A stretch of 64,000 bases of DNA. Source: Chloroflexota bacterium (GTDB taxonomy: Bacteria > Chloroflexota > Anaerolineae > Anaerolineales > UBA4823). The stretch is taken from contig JAKOUW010000085.1 in assembly GCA_029782365.1 (NCBI GenBank), forward strand, positions 62,001 through 126,000, in the 5' to 3' direction. Shown here piece by piece: positions 24,495-32,385 of the stretch. The position numbers and the translations under genes were made by a program. Below the pieces are notes generated by a model. That model was not told where the DNA came from and searched no databases. It saw nothing but the letters and a program-made list of their open reading frames with translations. Within the stretch, counting starts at the first letter, position 1. The number at the start of each line of letters is the position of its first letter.

Positions 24495-25442
24495 ATGCGG
24501 AGTGTGAAAGCCTTTTTTTATGACAATTTTCGCTTTCCACTGCCGCCAGACCACCGTTTTCCGGTACCCAAATACCCGGGCTTGCGCCAGCGTCTGCTGG
24601 AAACTGGCGTGCTTGCACCAGCCGATCTCGATAATCCCGATCCAGCCACCGATGACCAGCTTTTGTTGGTCCACACACCAGAATACCTGGAAAAACTGAC
24701 CAAAGGCACATTGAGCGAGCGTGAAGCGCGCCGGATCGGCTTCCCCTGGTCTCCAGGCCTGCTGGAGCGTTCCCGGCGTTCGGTAGGCGCGACAATAGCT
24801 GTGTGCCATACGGCGCTCGATGAGGGCATTTGCTGCAGCCTAGCGGGCGGCACGCACCATGCCTACCCGGACCACGGCGAGGGGTATTGTGTCTTCAACG
24901 ATGTAGCGATCGCGGTGCGTGTTTTGCAACAGGGGAAACGCCTCCAGCGTGCCCTGATTATTGACCTGGATGTGCACCAGGGCAATGGAACTGCGGCCAT
25001 TTTTGCTGGCGAATCGCAGGTATTCACTTTCTCGGTGCACGGTCAGAAAAACTTTCCCTTCCACAAAGAAACCTCCAGCCTGGATATCGCTCTGCCAGAT
25101 GGCACGCAAGATGAAAGCTACCTGGACGCCGTACGCCAGGGGTTGAACCGAGCACTGGCGCTTTTTGAAGCTGATCTGGCAATCTACCTGGCAGGCGCTG
25201 ACCCATTCGCCGGCGACCGGCTGGGGCGCATGGCAGTCAGCAAGGCTGGGCTGGCGGAGCGCGACCGTTTCGTCCTGGACCGCTGTTGGCGCAGCGGGCT
25301 GCCGGTCGCAGTGGTGATGAGCGGCGGGTATGCTAGAAATGTGGAAGATATTGTCGATATCCACACAGAAACAATCCGCCAGGCAGTTGATTTGTGGAAT
25401 GATTATGCAGATTATCGCGTAAGGAGAAACATAACGGTATGA
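24495..25442 (+). CDS. histone deacetylase-family protein (acetoin-utilisation/HDAC fold)
   Basis: A 315-residue zinc-dependent deacylase. The motifs appear in order: GTHHAYPDHGEGYCVFND (His121/His122 charge relay), IIDLDVHQGNGT (zinc ligands D157 or D159 and H161), AGADPFAGDRLGR (third zinc ligand), and SGGYA with the catalytic Tyr. All active-site residues are kept, so it should be active on small-molecule or protein acyl-lysine or polyamine substrates. The ATG at 24495 is chosen; a TTG at 24483 is also possible. It overlaps the methyltransferase gene by four bases (ATGA), which indicates coupled translation. Confidence 0.9.
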   Translation: MRSVKAFFYDNFRFPLPPDHRFPVPKYPGLRQRLLETGVLAPADLDNPDPATDDQLLLVHTPEYLEKLTKGTLSEREARRIGFPWSPGLLERSRRSVGATIAVCHTALDEGICCSLAGGTHHAYPDHGEGYCVFNDVAIAVRVLQQGKRLQRALIIDLDVHQGNGTAAIFAGESQVFTFSVHGQKNFPFHKETSSLDIALPDGTQDESYLDAVRQGLNRALALFEADLAIYLAGADPFAGDRLGRMAVSKAGLAERDRFVLDRCWRSGLPVAVVMSGGYARNVEDIVDIHTETIRQAVDLWNDYADYRVRRNITV

Positions 25443-26080
25443 CAATTTATAATGATTCCTTGAGTCTGTATATTTCAACCCTTTTTGCAGGCGAAGATGA
25501 CGCTCTGCAAAAAATCCCCGCTGCTTCGCTTGCGCAAGGACTGCCGGAAATCCAGGTCTCAGCCGAAGAAGGAGCATTTTTACAGGTGATGGCGGCCGCC
25601 TGCTCTGCCCGGAAAGCATTGGAAATCGGCGCCTTGGGCGGTTATAGTGCAGTCTGGATCGCACGGGGCCTTTTACCTGGCGGGCGACTGATCAGCCTGG
25701 AGGGAAATCCCTTACACGCCGGTGTAACCCGCAAGAATATCGAGCACTGTGGCCTGGAGGAGAAAGTGGAAATACGCCTGGGAAACGCACTCGATCTGCT
25801 GCCAGGGCTGGTCGCCGAAGCTCCATTTGATTTTGTGTTCATCGACGCGGATAAGGCCAATTACATCCGCTATTTCGATTGGGCGGTAGAGAATACAAGG
25901 CCTGGCGCATTCATTGCAGTCCACAACGCCTTCTGGTATGGTGCCGTGCTGCGTGAAGGTGAGTTGGATGAAGATACATTGGCCATTCAAAGATTGAACC
26001 AACATGCTGCTCAGCATCCAGGTGTCTTGAGCACAATCTTTCCCGCCGGAGATGGAACCTTGATCTGTGCGAGGCGATGA
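25439..26080 (+). CDS. SAM-dependent O-methyltransferase (class I, CCoAOMT/COMT-like)
   Basis: A 213-residue methyltransferase of the O-methyltransferase family 3. The SAM-binding motif I is LEIGALGGYSAVW; motif II ends SLEGNP; FIDADKANY is the family metal-binding/catalytic segment (Asp ligands), followed by IAVHNAFWYG instead of the usual DN(V/T)LW. This implies a divalent cation-dependent enzyme acting on a vicinal hydroxyl. Its start overlaps the HDAC-family gene stop, so both probably serve one process. Substrate unknown. Confidence 0.88.
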   Translation: MTIYNDSLSLYISTLFAGEDDALQKIPAASLAQGLPEIQVSAEEGAFLQVMAAACSARKALEIGALGGYSAVWIARGLLPGGRLISLEGNPLHAGVTRKNIEHCGLEEKVEIRLGNALDLLPGLVAEAPFDFVFIDADKANYIRYFDWAVENTRPGAFIAVHNAFWYGAVLREGELDEDTLAIQRLNQHAAQHPGVLSTIFPAGDGTLICARR

Positions 26081-26173
26081 GTTTGCCAGGACTGCAACCA
26101 CAGCTCTCGATTTGCGTATGCTAATTGACACACTGCCACCAGCCGTGGTATGCAAATTTGAGGAGGTTGTTCT

Positions 26174-26368
26174 ATGAGCAGCAGCACAAAATCTTTACGC
26201 CGTTCCCGTAAAAACCGCATCATTGCCGGGGTATGCGGCGGCCTGGGTGAGTTTTTCGGCATCAGCACTTTTTGGTTTCGCCTGGGTTTCTTGATCGCGC
26301 TCATTCCAGGGGGAGTTCCGGGTTTTCTCTTGTACCTGTTACTCTGGCTTATCATTCCCAACGATTAA
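26174..26368 (+). CDS. PspC-domain membrane protein
   Basis: A 64-residue protein: basic N-terminus, the PspC signature NRIIAGVCGGLGEFFGI (about residues 15-31), then hydrophobic helices ending LLYLLLWLIIPND. PspC domains belong to the phage-shock membrane-stress response in many phyla. AGGAGG lies 6-11 bases upstream of the ATG. It stands alone, 93 bases from the methyltransferase gene. Confidence 0.93.
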   Translation: MSSSTKSLRRSRKNRIIAGVCGGLGEFFGISTFWFRLGFLIALIPGGVPGFLLYLLLWLIIPND

Positions 26369-26396
26369 TGTTTAATCTATCCAGGTGTTTTTTCGC

Positions 26397-26402
26397 TATA
26401 AT
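26397..26402 (+). promoter_or_regulatory. -10 box TATAAT upstream of the uspA-type gene
   Basis: A perfect TATAAT at 26397-26402, 139 bases before the tandem UspA start; the -35 region is weak. A transcript starting near 26409 would contain the 19-bp hairpin at 26464. Confidence 0.35.
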
Positions 26403-26463
26403 GTAATTAAGCGAATTGAAAACACCGCTGACGGTTATCCACATCCCTGGACTCTGCAGAAGC

Positions 26464-26509
26464 AAACAACACAGACCGCCCATTCCATGTTGGGCGGTCT
26501 GTGTTGTTT
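26464..26509 (+). terminator. 19-bp perfect hairpin between pspC-like and uspA-type genes
   Basis: Bases 26464-26482 pair without mismatch with 26491-26509 around an 8-base loop; the right arm ends GTTGTTTAA. It lies 95 bases after the PspC stop and 31 before the UspA start. It can end the pspC transcript or act as a leader hairpin of the stress gene. The T tract is short. Confidence 0.65.
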
Positions 26510-26540
26510 AACCCAAGAATCGTTCACAGGAGGTAGCACA

Positions 26541-27470
26541 ATGTTCACCAATAATCCTAAACCGATGCATATCTTGATTGCCATCGACGGCTCTGAACAT
26601 GCAATGGCGGGTGTGCAAGTCGTGCGCGCCATGCCGCTGCCTGCCGAAGCCCTGGTCACTTTAATGACCGTTTTTCTGCCCCGCAATGCTTCGAACATCA
26701 CAGAATACGAACTTAATTTGCAGAAGGCCCGTCATCTGCTGGAAGGTAAGAATATCCAGGTTCGCGAAGAACTGCTCGCGGGTATCCCGGCAGAAGTTCT
26801 TTCAGACTTTGCAGTTACGAATCAGGTGAGCCTGATTGTGGTTGGCGCTGTGGGCCTGCGGGCAACGATGGGCATTTTGCTCGGAGGAGTCGCCCAACAA
26901 ATTGTCGAATATGCACAACGGCCTGTTCTGGTTGTGCGCGCTCCATTTAATCCTTTCCAACATGCCCTGTTGGTTACCGATGGTTCTGAATGCTCCGAAC
27001 GCGCCCTGGAATATCTCCACCAGTTTTCACTGCCAGAGAATTCCGCGCTGGATGTGATGCATGTCCTGCCTCCACCGCCTGTGCCTCAAAGTGTGGTAAT
27101 GGCGTACGCCTGGCCGGTTTCTTACACGACCAATGACCAAATGCTGGGTATGGAAGAGCGCGAGGTCAAGCGCATTTTGAAAGAGGAAGAAGATCAAGGT
27201 GATGCCTTGCTGGCACGCAGCCTGGAAAAGATCCGCACATTCCGCCCCGACCTGGAATTGAAAAGCATTTTACGGCGCGGGGATGCAGCGACAGAAGTTT
27301 TGGAATATACGCACAACAACCCCATCGACTTGATTATCGCCGGATCGCGTGGTCTCAGCCAGGTGCGCGGCTGGTTATTGGGCAGCGTTTCGCGCAAGCT
27401 GCTGCATTACGCAAACTGTTCCGTGCTGGTGGTGCGCTCGCAGCCCGGCTGCACACCCGAATTTCCCTAA
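26541..27470 (+). CDS. tandem universal stress protein (two UspA domains)
   Basis: A 309-residue protein with two UspA domains. The first spans about residues 8-145 and the second about 150-305. Both keep the nucleotide-binding layout: MHILIAIDGSEHA and HALLVTDGSECSERA at the starts, and G-(2)-G-(9)-G(S/V)-type loops near each end (VGAVGLRATMGILLGGVA and AGSRGLSQVRGWLLGSVS), so ATP binding is likely. AGGAGG precedes the ATG at 26541; the frame extends to 26385 but the hairpin and lack of a ribosome site exclude an earlier start. The protein probably acts in stress or energy-status signalling. Confidence 0.92.
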   Translation: MFTNNPKPMHILIAIDGSEHAMAGVQVVRAMPLPAEALVTLMTVFLPRNASNITEYELNLQKARHLLEGKNIQVREELLAGIPAEVLSDFAVTNQVSLIVVGAVGLRATMGILLGGVAQQIVEYAQRPVLVVRAPFNPFQHALLVTDGSECSERALEYLHQFSLPENSALDVMHVLPPPPVPQSVVMAYAWPVSYTTNDQMLGMEEREVKRILKEEEDQGDALLARSLEKIRTFRPDLELKSILRRGDAATEVLEYTHNNPIDLIIAGSRGLSQVRGWLLGSVSRKLLHYANCSVLVVRSQPGCTPEFP

Positions 27471-27513
27471 CCGCGTCCGCTCTGTCGTACCAGGCGCATT
27501 ATAATGTCTGTGT

Positions 27514-28845
27514 ATGCAGACATCCACGCCACGGCCATCATTATCGAACCGGCAGATCTTACACACCTGGTGGCCGCTGGCTGCCAGTTGGCTCTTAATG
27601 TCCGCCGAGGTGCCGGCGCTGTCTGCGGTAGTGGCACGCCTACACAATCCTGAAATTAATCTGGCAGCTTTTGGCGGCATAACCTACCCATTGGCGTTGA
27701 TTATTGAATCGCCAATCATCATGCTGCTGGCAGCTTCCACAGCATTGAGCAAGGATTGGCCATCTTTCGTGCGTCTGCGCCGCTACATGAACGCCATGGG
27801 GCTGATCCTGACCGTTGGCCATCTCGTGTTCGTTTTCTCCCCTCTCTATGACTTGATCGCTCGGCAGGTGCTGGGCGCGCCTGCCGAGATTATCGAGCCT
27901 GGGCGGCTTGGGCTGATCATCTTCATCCCTTGGACGTGGGCAATCGCTTACCGGCGCTTCCACCAGGGGATGCTCATCCGCTTCAACCGTTCCTACACCG
28001 TGGGCACAGGCACGCTCATCCGCTTGACAGCCGATACCTTGGTGCTGGTCACTGGCTACTTTCTGGGCACTTTTCCAGGGATCGTGGTCGCCTCCTGCGC
28101 CGTGATTTTTGGCGTGTTGTGTGAAGCGCTTTATGTTGGCCTGGCATCACAATCGGTGATCCAGGATGAATTGAAGCGCGCCCCACTGGTCACACCTGTG
28201 CTGCGCCTGGATAGCTTTGTGGCATTTTATATTCCTCTGGTGCTCACTTCCCTGCTCGTCTTGCTCGTGCAGCCGATCGGCAGCGCGGCTCTAGGGCGCA
28301 TGCCCCTTTCGCTGTATTCGCTGGCTGCCTGGCCCGTGGTGACGGGCTTTGTCTCACTCTTTCGCAGCCTGGGCGTAGCTTACAACGAAGTCGTAGTGGC
28401 ACTCCTGGATTGGCCTGGCGCGCGGCGTGCCTTGCGAAATTTCACTTTCTTATTAGCCGGCCTGTCCACGGTCGGGATTCTTGTTGCCGCGTATAAGCCC
28501 TTGGCCGCCTGGTGGTTCGGTGATGTTTCCGATTTAAGCCCCACCCTGGTGGAAATGGCTTTGCCTGCTTTATGGCTTTCCATACCGCTGCCCGCTTTAA
28601 CTGTTCTCCAAAACTGGTACCAGGGCACGCTGGTGCATGCCCGCCAGACTCGCAGCATCACAGAAGCAGTGGCAATTTTCCTGGCGGTCGCCAGCTTAGC
28701 CCTGGCAGCCGGCGCGATTTGGAGCCAGGCCGCAGGCTTGTATATCGCTTCGACAGCCTTTACCCTGGCCAATATCGCCCAGACGGCCTGGCTGGGATTC
28801 CGATTTAATAAATTACAGCGTCAACTAGAATCAACACCTGCTTAA
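27514..28845 (+). CDS. MATE/MOP-superfamily-like multidrug or polysaccharide transporter
   Basis: A 443-residue protein with about 12 hydrophobic helices arranged as two similar halves (WWPLAASWLLMS near the start and FYIPLVLTSLLVLLVQPIGSA at about 230 mark the repeated first helix). This layout is typical of MOP-superfamily antiporters and flippases; there is also a resemblance to ANKH-like proteins. No substrate can be given. Its stop codon overlaps the stop of the convergent metalloprotease gene (shared TTAA at 28842-28845). Confidence 0.65.
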   Translation: MQTSTPRPSLSNRQILHTWWPLAASWLLMSAEVPALSAVVARLHNPEINLAAFGGITYPLALIIESPIIMLLAASTALSKDWPSFVRLRRYMNAMGLILTVGHLVFVFSPLYDLIARQVLGAPAEIIEPGRLGLIIFIPWTWAIAYRRFHQGMLIRFNRSYTVGTGTLIRLTADTLVLVTGYFLGTFPGIVVASCAVIFGVLCEALYVGLASQSVIQDELKRAPLVTPVLRLDSFVAFYIPLVLTSLLVLLVQPIGSAALGRMPLSLYSLAAWPVVTGFVSLFRSLGVAYNEVVVALLDWPGARRALRNFTFLLAGLSTVGILVAAYKPLAAWWFGDVSDLSPTLVEMALPALWLSIPLPALTVLQNWYQGTLVHARQTRSITEAVAIFLAVASLALAAGAIWSQAAGLYIASTAFTLANIAQTAWLGFRFNKLQRQLESTPA

Positions 28846-30992
28846 TGGTGCAGGAAAGGCAGGAAGGTCACTTTGGGTGGTGCAATACCGCACCATCCGA
28901 GAAAGCGCTTGATGGCTTCCTTGCGTGCTGCCAGGTCAGGCAGTGCCTCGAAAGGAAACCCCCAATACGTTGTTTTATAAACCACCGCCTGTTTCAGAAC
29001 CGCGGCGCTGCCGCTGTTACCCATAAAGGCAGTTTCTGCGCCTGGTCCTGGCAGGATCGAATCCGAATACATGGTAAACGGATACACCAGGTTGAGCCTG
29101 CCAAAGTTCCCGTAGATGGTGCCAGTGCCGGTAATCACCGTCTGGCTGATGTCTTCGGTAACGCTGAGCACACCCAGGTAATCGGTCATGAATGCTGTTT
29201 TACTGCGCGCATAATAATAATCCTGGCTGCTGATGAATAGGCAGCCGCCGTTGTTCAACCAGCCGCTCAGCGTTGTCTCGCCAACCGCGCTTGGGCCAGT
29301 GCTGGATGTTTGGAAATTCTCTCCGCTGAACCAAATCAATGCTTTATAGGGCGCCAATTGGGTTGATTCCGGTTCTGTGAAGACCGCATCGGCATGAGTA
29401 TCCCAGATCGAATAAGGGATATGCAGCGCATTCAGGCTCTGAGTGTAATACTGGCTGACATTTGGCTGGTTATTATCATTATCGACAACCAGGACTTTGG
29501 GAATTGGTGTGGCAGTCGGCGTGGGAGTCTTCGTAGGTGTTGGTGTACTGGTCGGTGTGGCTGTCGCCGTCCCGGTTTTCGTAGGTGTGGCGGTCGCTGT
29601 GCCGGTTGCAGTTGGAGTTGCTGTAGCTGTTGAAGTAGGTGTCGGCGAGCCGGTGGCAGTGGGGGTTGAAGTTGGACCAACTACGCTCAAGCGGAAATTA
29701 GCCACCGTATAGGCGCTGTTGTTGAGGACCTGGTGATTATCGGCATCGCACGGCGCACTGGAACAATTGGTCGTGCCAGTGCCCGAAGCATACCCGGTTG
29801 GCGCGCCGTTGTACAAAACATTGGGATTCGAGAAATACTGGATGCGGGTGCAGTTGATACTGCCGCACTTATTGTTGTAAGCCATGATTGTGCGCCACGC
29901 ACCGGCGACATTGACATACCCGTGAGCGTAGGTGTACGGCGCTGTGCCGGTGTCCACATACCAGTCATGCCGGGCGCCTTCGTTATGCCCCATTTCATGG
30001 GCAAAAGAGTAATAACCTGTGGCGCAGCTCCAGGCAACCACCGAGAAACCGTAGGGGGCGAAACTGGGAGTGATCGTGGACATCATGTAGCCTAACCCGC
30101 AGGCCTCGCTGGTATCTTCCCACAGACTGACCAGATCGGCGGCGTATAAGTCGCGCTTGGCAGTTACATCATCCATACAGCCATCGCCGGTTGTCTGTAA
30201 ACAGGTCAGGTCGTGGCTCATGTTGGAATCTGGATAAACCGCGCCTGTGTATTCCGTGTAGTTCGTCAGGAAAGCCCCTACCAGTCGAATTCTCTGGTTA
30301 ATCTGGCTGTTCTGGTAAGCCATATTGGTCTCAGCTACGCCCAACAAGACACGTGCTTGCATGGCGGCATCTCCACCGACCGAATCACGCGCCTTGGGCG
30401 TGTATACAACCATCACATCGATGATCGATCCATCATCAACCGCAGGAGCGCCAGGATTAGCTGGCGACAATACCGGCTGGGATGTGTTGGAGCTGGCATT
30501 TACTGCGATTGGAGGCAGCTCATCCGGAAAAGCGGTTTGGTTTACTTCGTAAACAGCCTGTTGCCCGTCGAGCGTATCGCGAATCTGGTAAATGCCCTGG
30601 GTGGTGTCGAGATTGGCTACTACCCGTCCATTCCTCTCGACCATCACAAACTGGCTGTCTGCCAGCGCAGGAAAATGGCCGGTCCAAACATTGCCCAATT
30701 TCTCCGCCTGGAAATCATCAACCGTGCCGAGCAGGCGCACGTTGTCGAACAGATTGAAAACCAGGCTGCCGCCGGTCCGCAGGTTGGCATAAGCCCCCCT
30801 ATTTAACAGCGCTAACTGGCTGCGAGAGGCTACCCTGCTCCACTCCGCCTGTGCTGGAAGCGCTCGATTGACCGGAATAAACAATTCCTGCGGTTCGCCT
30901 GCCGCCGCCAGGCTGGAGAAAGCTACGCTGCCCAAAATCGCAAATAATAGAATAATGGTCAGGCTTAAGGCAAAATAATTGCGCACATGCAC
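28842..30992 (-). CDS. secreted M12B/reprolysin-like zinc metalloprotease with Thr/Pro linker
   Basis: A 716-residue exported protease. A signal peptide covers residues 1-30. A prodomain-like region runs to about 190. The catalytic domain (about 195-430) carries HEMGHNEGARH, the HExxHxxGxxH zinc site (H332, E333, H336, H342), with the Met-turn TIMAYNNKCG after it and several cysteines. A Thr/Pro/Ser linker of about 55 residues (440-495) follows. The C-terminal domain (500-716) looks like an alpha/beta flavodoxin-type fold (KVLVVDNDNN opening). The protein is probably released or cell-wall bound and degrades extracellular proteins. It is divergent from the DUF58 gene. Confidence 0.85.
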   Translation of the reverse strand: MHVRNYFALSLTIILLFAILGSVAFSSLAAAGEPQELFIPVNRALPAQAEWSRVASRSQLALLNRGAYANLRTGGSLVFNLFDNVRLLGTVDDFQAEKLGNVWTGHFPALADSQFVMVERNGRVVANLDTTQGIYQIRDTLDGQQAVYEVNQTAFPDELPPIAVNASSNTSQPVLSPANPGAPAVDDGSIIDVMVVYTPKARDSVGGDAAMQARVLLGVAETNMAYQNSQINQRIRLVGAFLTNYTEYTGAVYPDSNMSHDLTCLQTTGDGCMDDVTAKRDLYAADLVSLWEDTSEACGLGYMMSTITPSFAPYGFSVVAWSCATGYYSFAHEMGHNEGARHDWYVDTGTAPYTYAHGYVNVAGAWRTIMAYNNKCGSINCTRIQYFSNPNVLYNGAPTGYASGTGTTNCSSAPCDADNHQVLNNSAYTVANFRLSVVGPTSTPTATGSPTPTSTATATPTATGTATATPTKTGTATATPTSTPTPTKTPTPTATPIPKVLVVDNDNNQPNVSQYYTQSLNALHIPYSIWDTHADAVFTEPESTQLAPYKALIWFSGENFQTSSTGPSAVGETTLSGWLNNGGCLFISSQDYYYARSKTAFMTDYLGVLSVTEDISQTVITGTGTIYGNFGRLNLVYPFTMYSDSILPGPGAETAFMGNSGSAAVLKQAVVYKTTYWGFPFEALPDLAARKEAIKRFLGWCGIAPPKVTFLPFLHH

Positions 30993-31062
30993 CTCCGTTT
31001 CTTTAGCTTACTTGAAAAACAAACGCAGGTCAAGTTTCTTAAGGGGTAAAATTAACAGCTAG

Positions 31063-32385
31063 ATGATGCAGCGGAAATTAAAATTCAAAAATAAATTCCT
31101 GGTGTTGGTTTTGCTTGCCTGCCTGTTCATGCTGATTCTCGAGCCTTCCAGGGTCTGGGGCGTTGTTTTGACTGTATTGGGAGGCATGTACCTGATCGGC
31201 CTGGCTTGGGCGGCTTCACTCACTGTCTCGCTGTCCATCGAACGCGCTACCCGCTTTGGCTGGGCGCAGGTCGGCGACCACCTGGAAGAGCGGTTTATTC
31301 TCACAAACCAGGGCGAAGTTCCTGCTTTGTGGATCGAAATTGTCGATGGCTCCGATTTGCCCGGGCACGAAGTCAGCCGCGCCACCGGTATCGACGCCAG
31401 GTCGCAGATGGAGTGGCATACCCATTCCGTATGTACGCAGCGCGGCATCTTCACCCTGGGGCCTACCTTGCTTCGCAGCGCCGATCCTTTTGGATTTTTC
31501 CAGGTCGAAATCCGCGACTCTGCTCAACAAACGGTGATGGTCATGCCGCCGGTTGTGTCACTCCCTGGAATAAAGGTGGCAGTCGGAGGGCGCGCCGGAG
31601 ATGGCAGGCCCCGGCATAACGCGCCGGACCGCACGGTCTCCGCCAGTAGTGTGCGGGAATTTGTGCCTGGCGACAGCCTGCGCTGGGTGCATTGGCCGAC
31701 CTCTGCCCGGCGCGACAAATTTTATGTGCGTCTGTTCGACGGCACGCCGGCTGGCGACTGGCGCATCCTGGTCGATTTAAACCAGCAGGTGCAGGCAGGC
31801 AGCGGGTGGGATTCTACCGAGGAGCACGCAGTCATCCTGGCAGCTTCGCTCGCCGATGAGGGTTTGCGTCAGAGGCATCCGGTTGGCCTGACGATTAATG
31901 GCTCCCCTTTTACATGGCTGCAGGCCCAGGCAGAGGAAAGTCAGCGGTGGACAATCTTACGCGGCCTGGCGTTGGCCAGGCCGGGCACAATTCCCCTGGC
32001 TGAAATACTGAACCGCCTCAGTCACAATCTCTCATCACATTCCAGCCTGGTGATCATCACAGCAGATACAGGCGGCGCCTGGCTGACGCCATTGCTGTCA
32101 TTGTTGTGGCGCGGCATTACCCCAACAATTCTCTTACTGGACGCGACAACCTTTGCCAGCCCAAACGACCCTATCAACCAGGAGGGCCTTCCTTCCGATG
32201 CAGAACGCCTGGCAGTTGAATTGGGACGCTCTGGGATTCAGCATGTGATCATCCACAAAGATTTACTCGACCGCCCAGAGGCCCGCCCCGGTCACAGCGG
32301 TGAATGGGAATGGAAAGTCAGCGGAGTTGGTCGAGCGGTTGCGGTGCGTAAACCAAGTGACTTGAGCTGGAGACGCCTGGGATGA
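31063..32385 (+). CDS. DUF58-domain protein
   Basis: A 440-residue protein with two N-terminal membrane helices (about 12-50) and a DUF58 core. The DUF58 marks are present: DPFGFF (about 145), then the segment VREFVPGDSLRWVHWPTSARRD (residues near 205-225) and a vWA-like end. DUF58 proteins usually occur with a MoxR AAA ATPase and a transglutaminase as a membrane-associated maturation or stress module. Here the transglutaminase gene overlaps by four bases (ATGA) but no MoxR is adjacent. Confidence 0.9.
   Translation: MMQRKLKFKNKFLVLVLLACLFMLILEPSRVWGVVLTVLGGMYLIGLAWAASLTVSLSIERATRFGWAQVGDHLEERFILTNQGEVPALWIEIVDGSDLPGHEVSRATGIDARSQMEWHTHSVCTQRGIFTLGPTLLRSADPFGFFQVEIRDSAQQTVMVMPPVVSLPGIKVAVGGRAGDGRPRHNAPDRTVSASSVREFVPGDSLRWVHWPTSARRDKFYVRLFDGTPAGDWRILVDLNQQVQAGSGWDSTEEHAVILAASLADEGLRQRHPVGLTINGSPFTWLQAQAEESQRWTILRGLALARPGTIPLAEILNRLSHNLSSHSSLVIITADTGGAWLTPLLSLLWRGITPTILLLDATTFASPNDPINQEGLPSDAERLAVELGRSGIQHVIIHKDLLDRPEARPGHSGEWEWKVSGVGRAVAVRKPSDLSWRRLG

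Noticed and set aside
29497..29690. Repeat-rich stretch that looks like tandem repeats or a long opposite-strand frame of alternating Gly and Val
   Set aside because: It is the Thr/Pro linker of the secreted metalloprotease read on the wrong strand; the repeats are low-complexity coding sequence.
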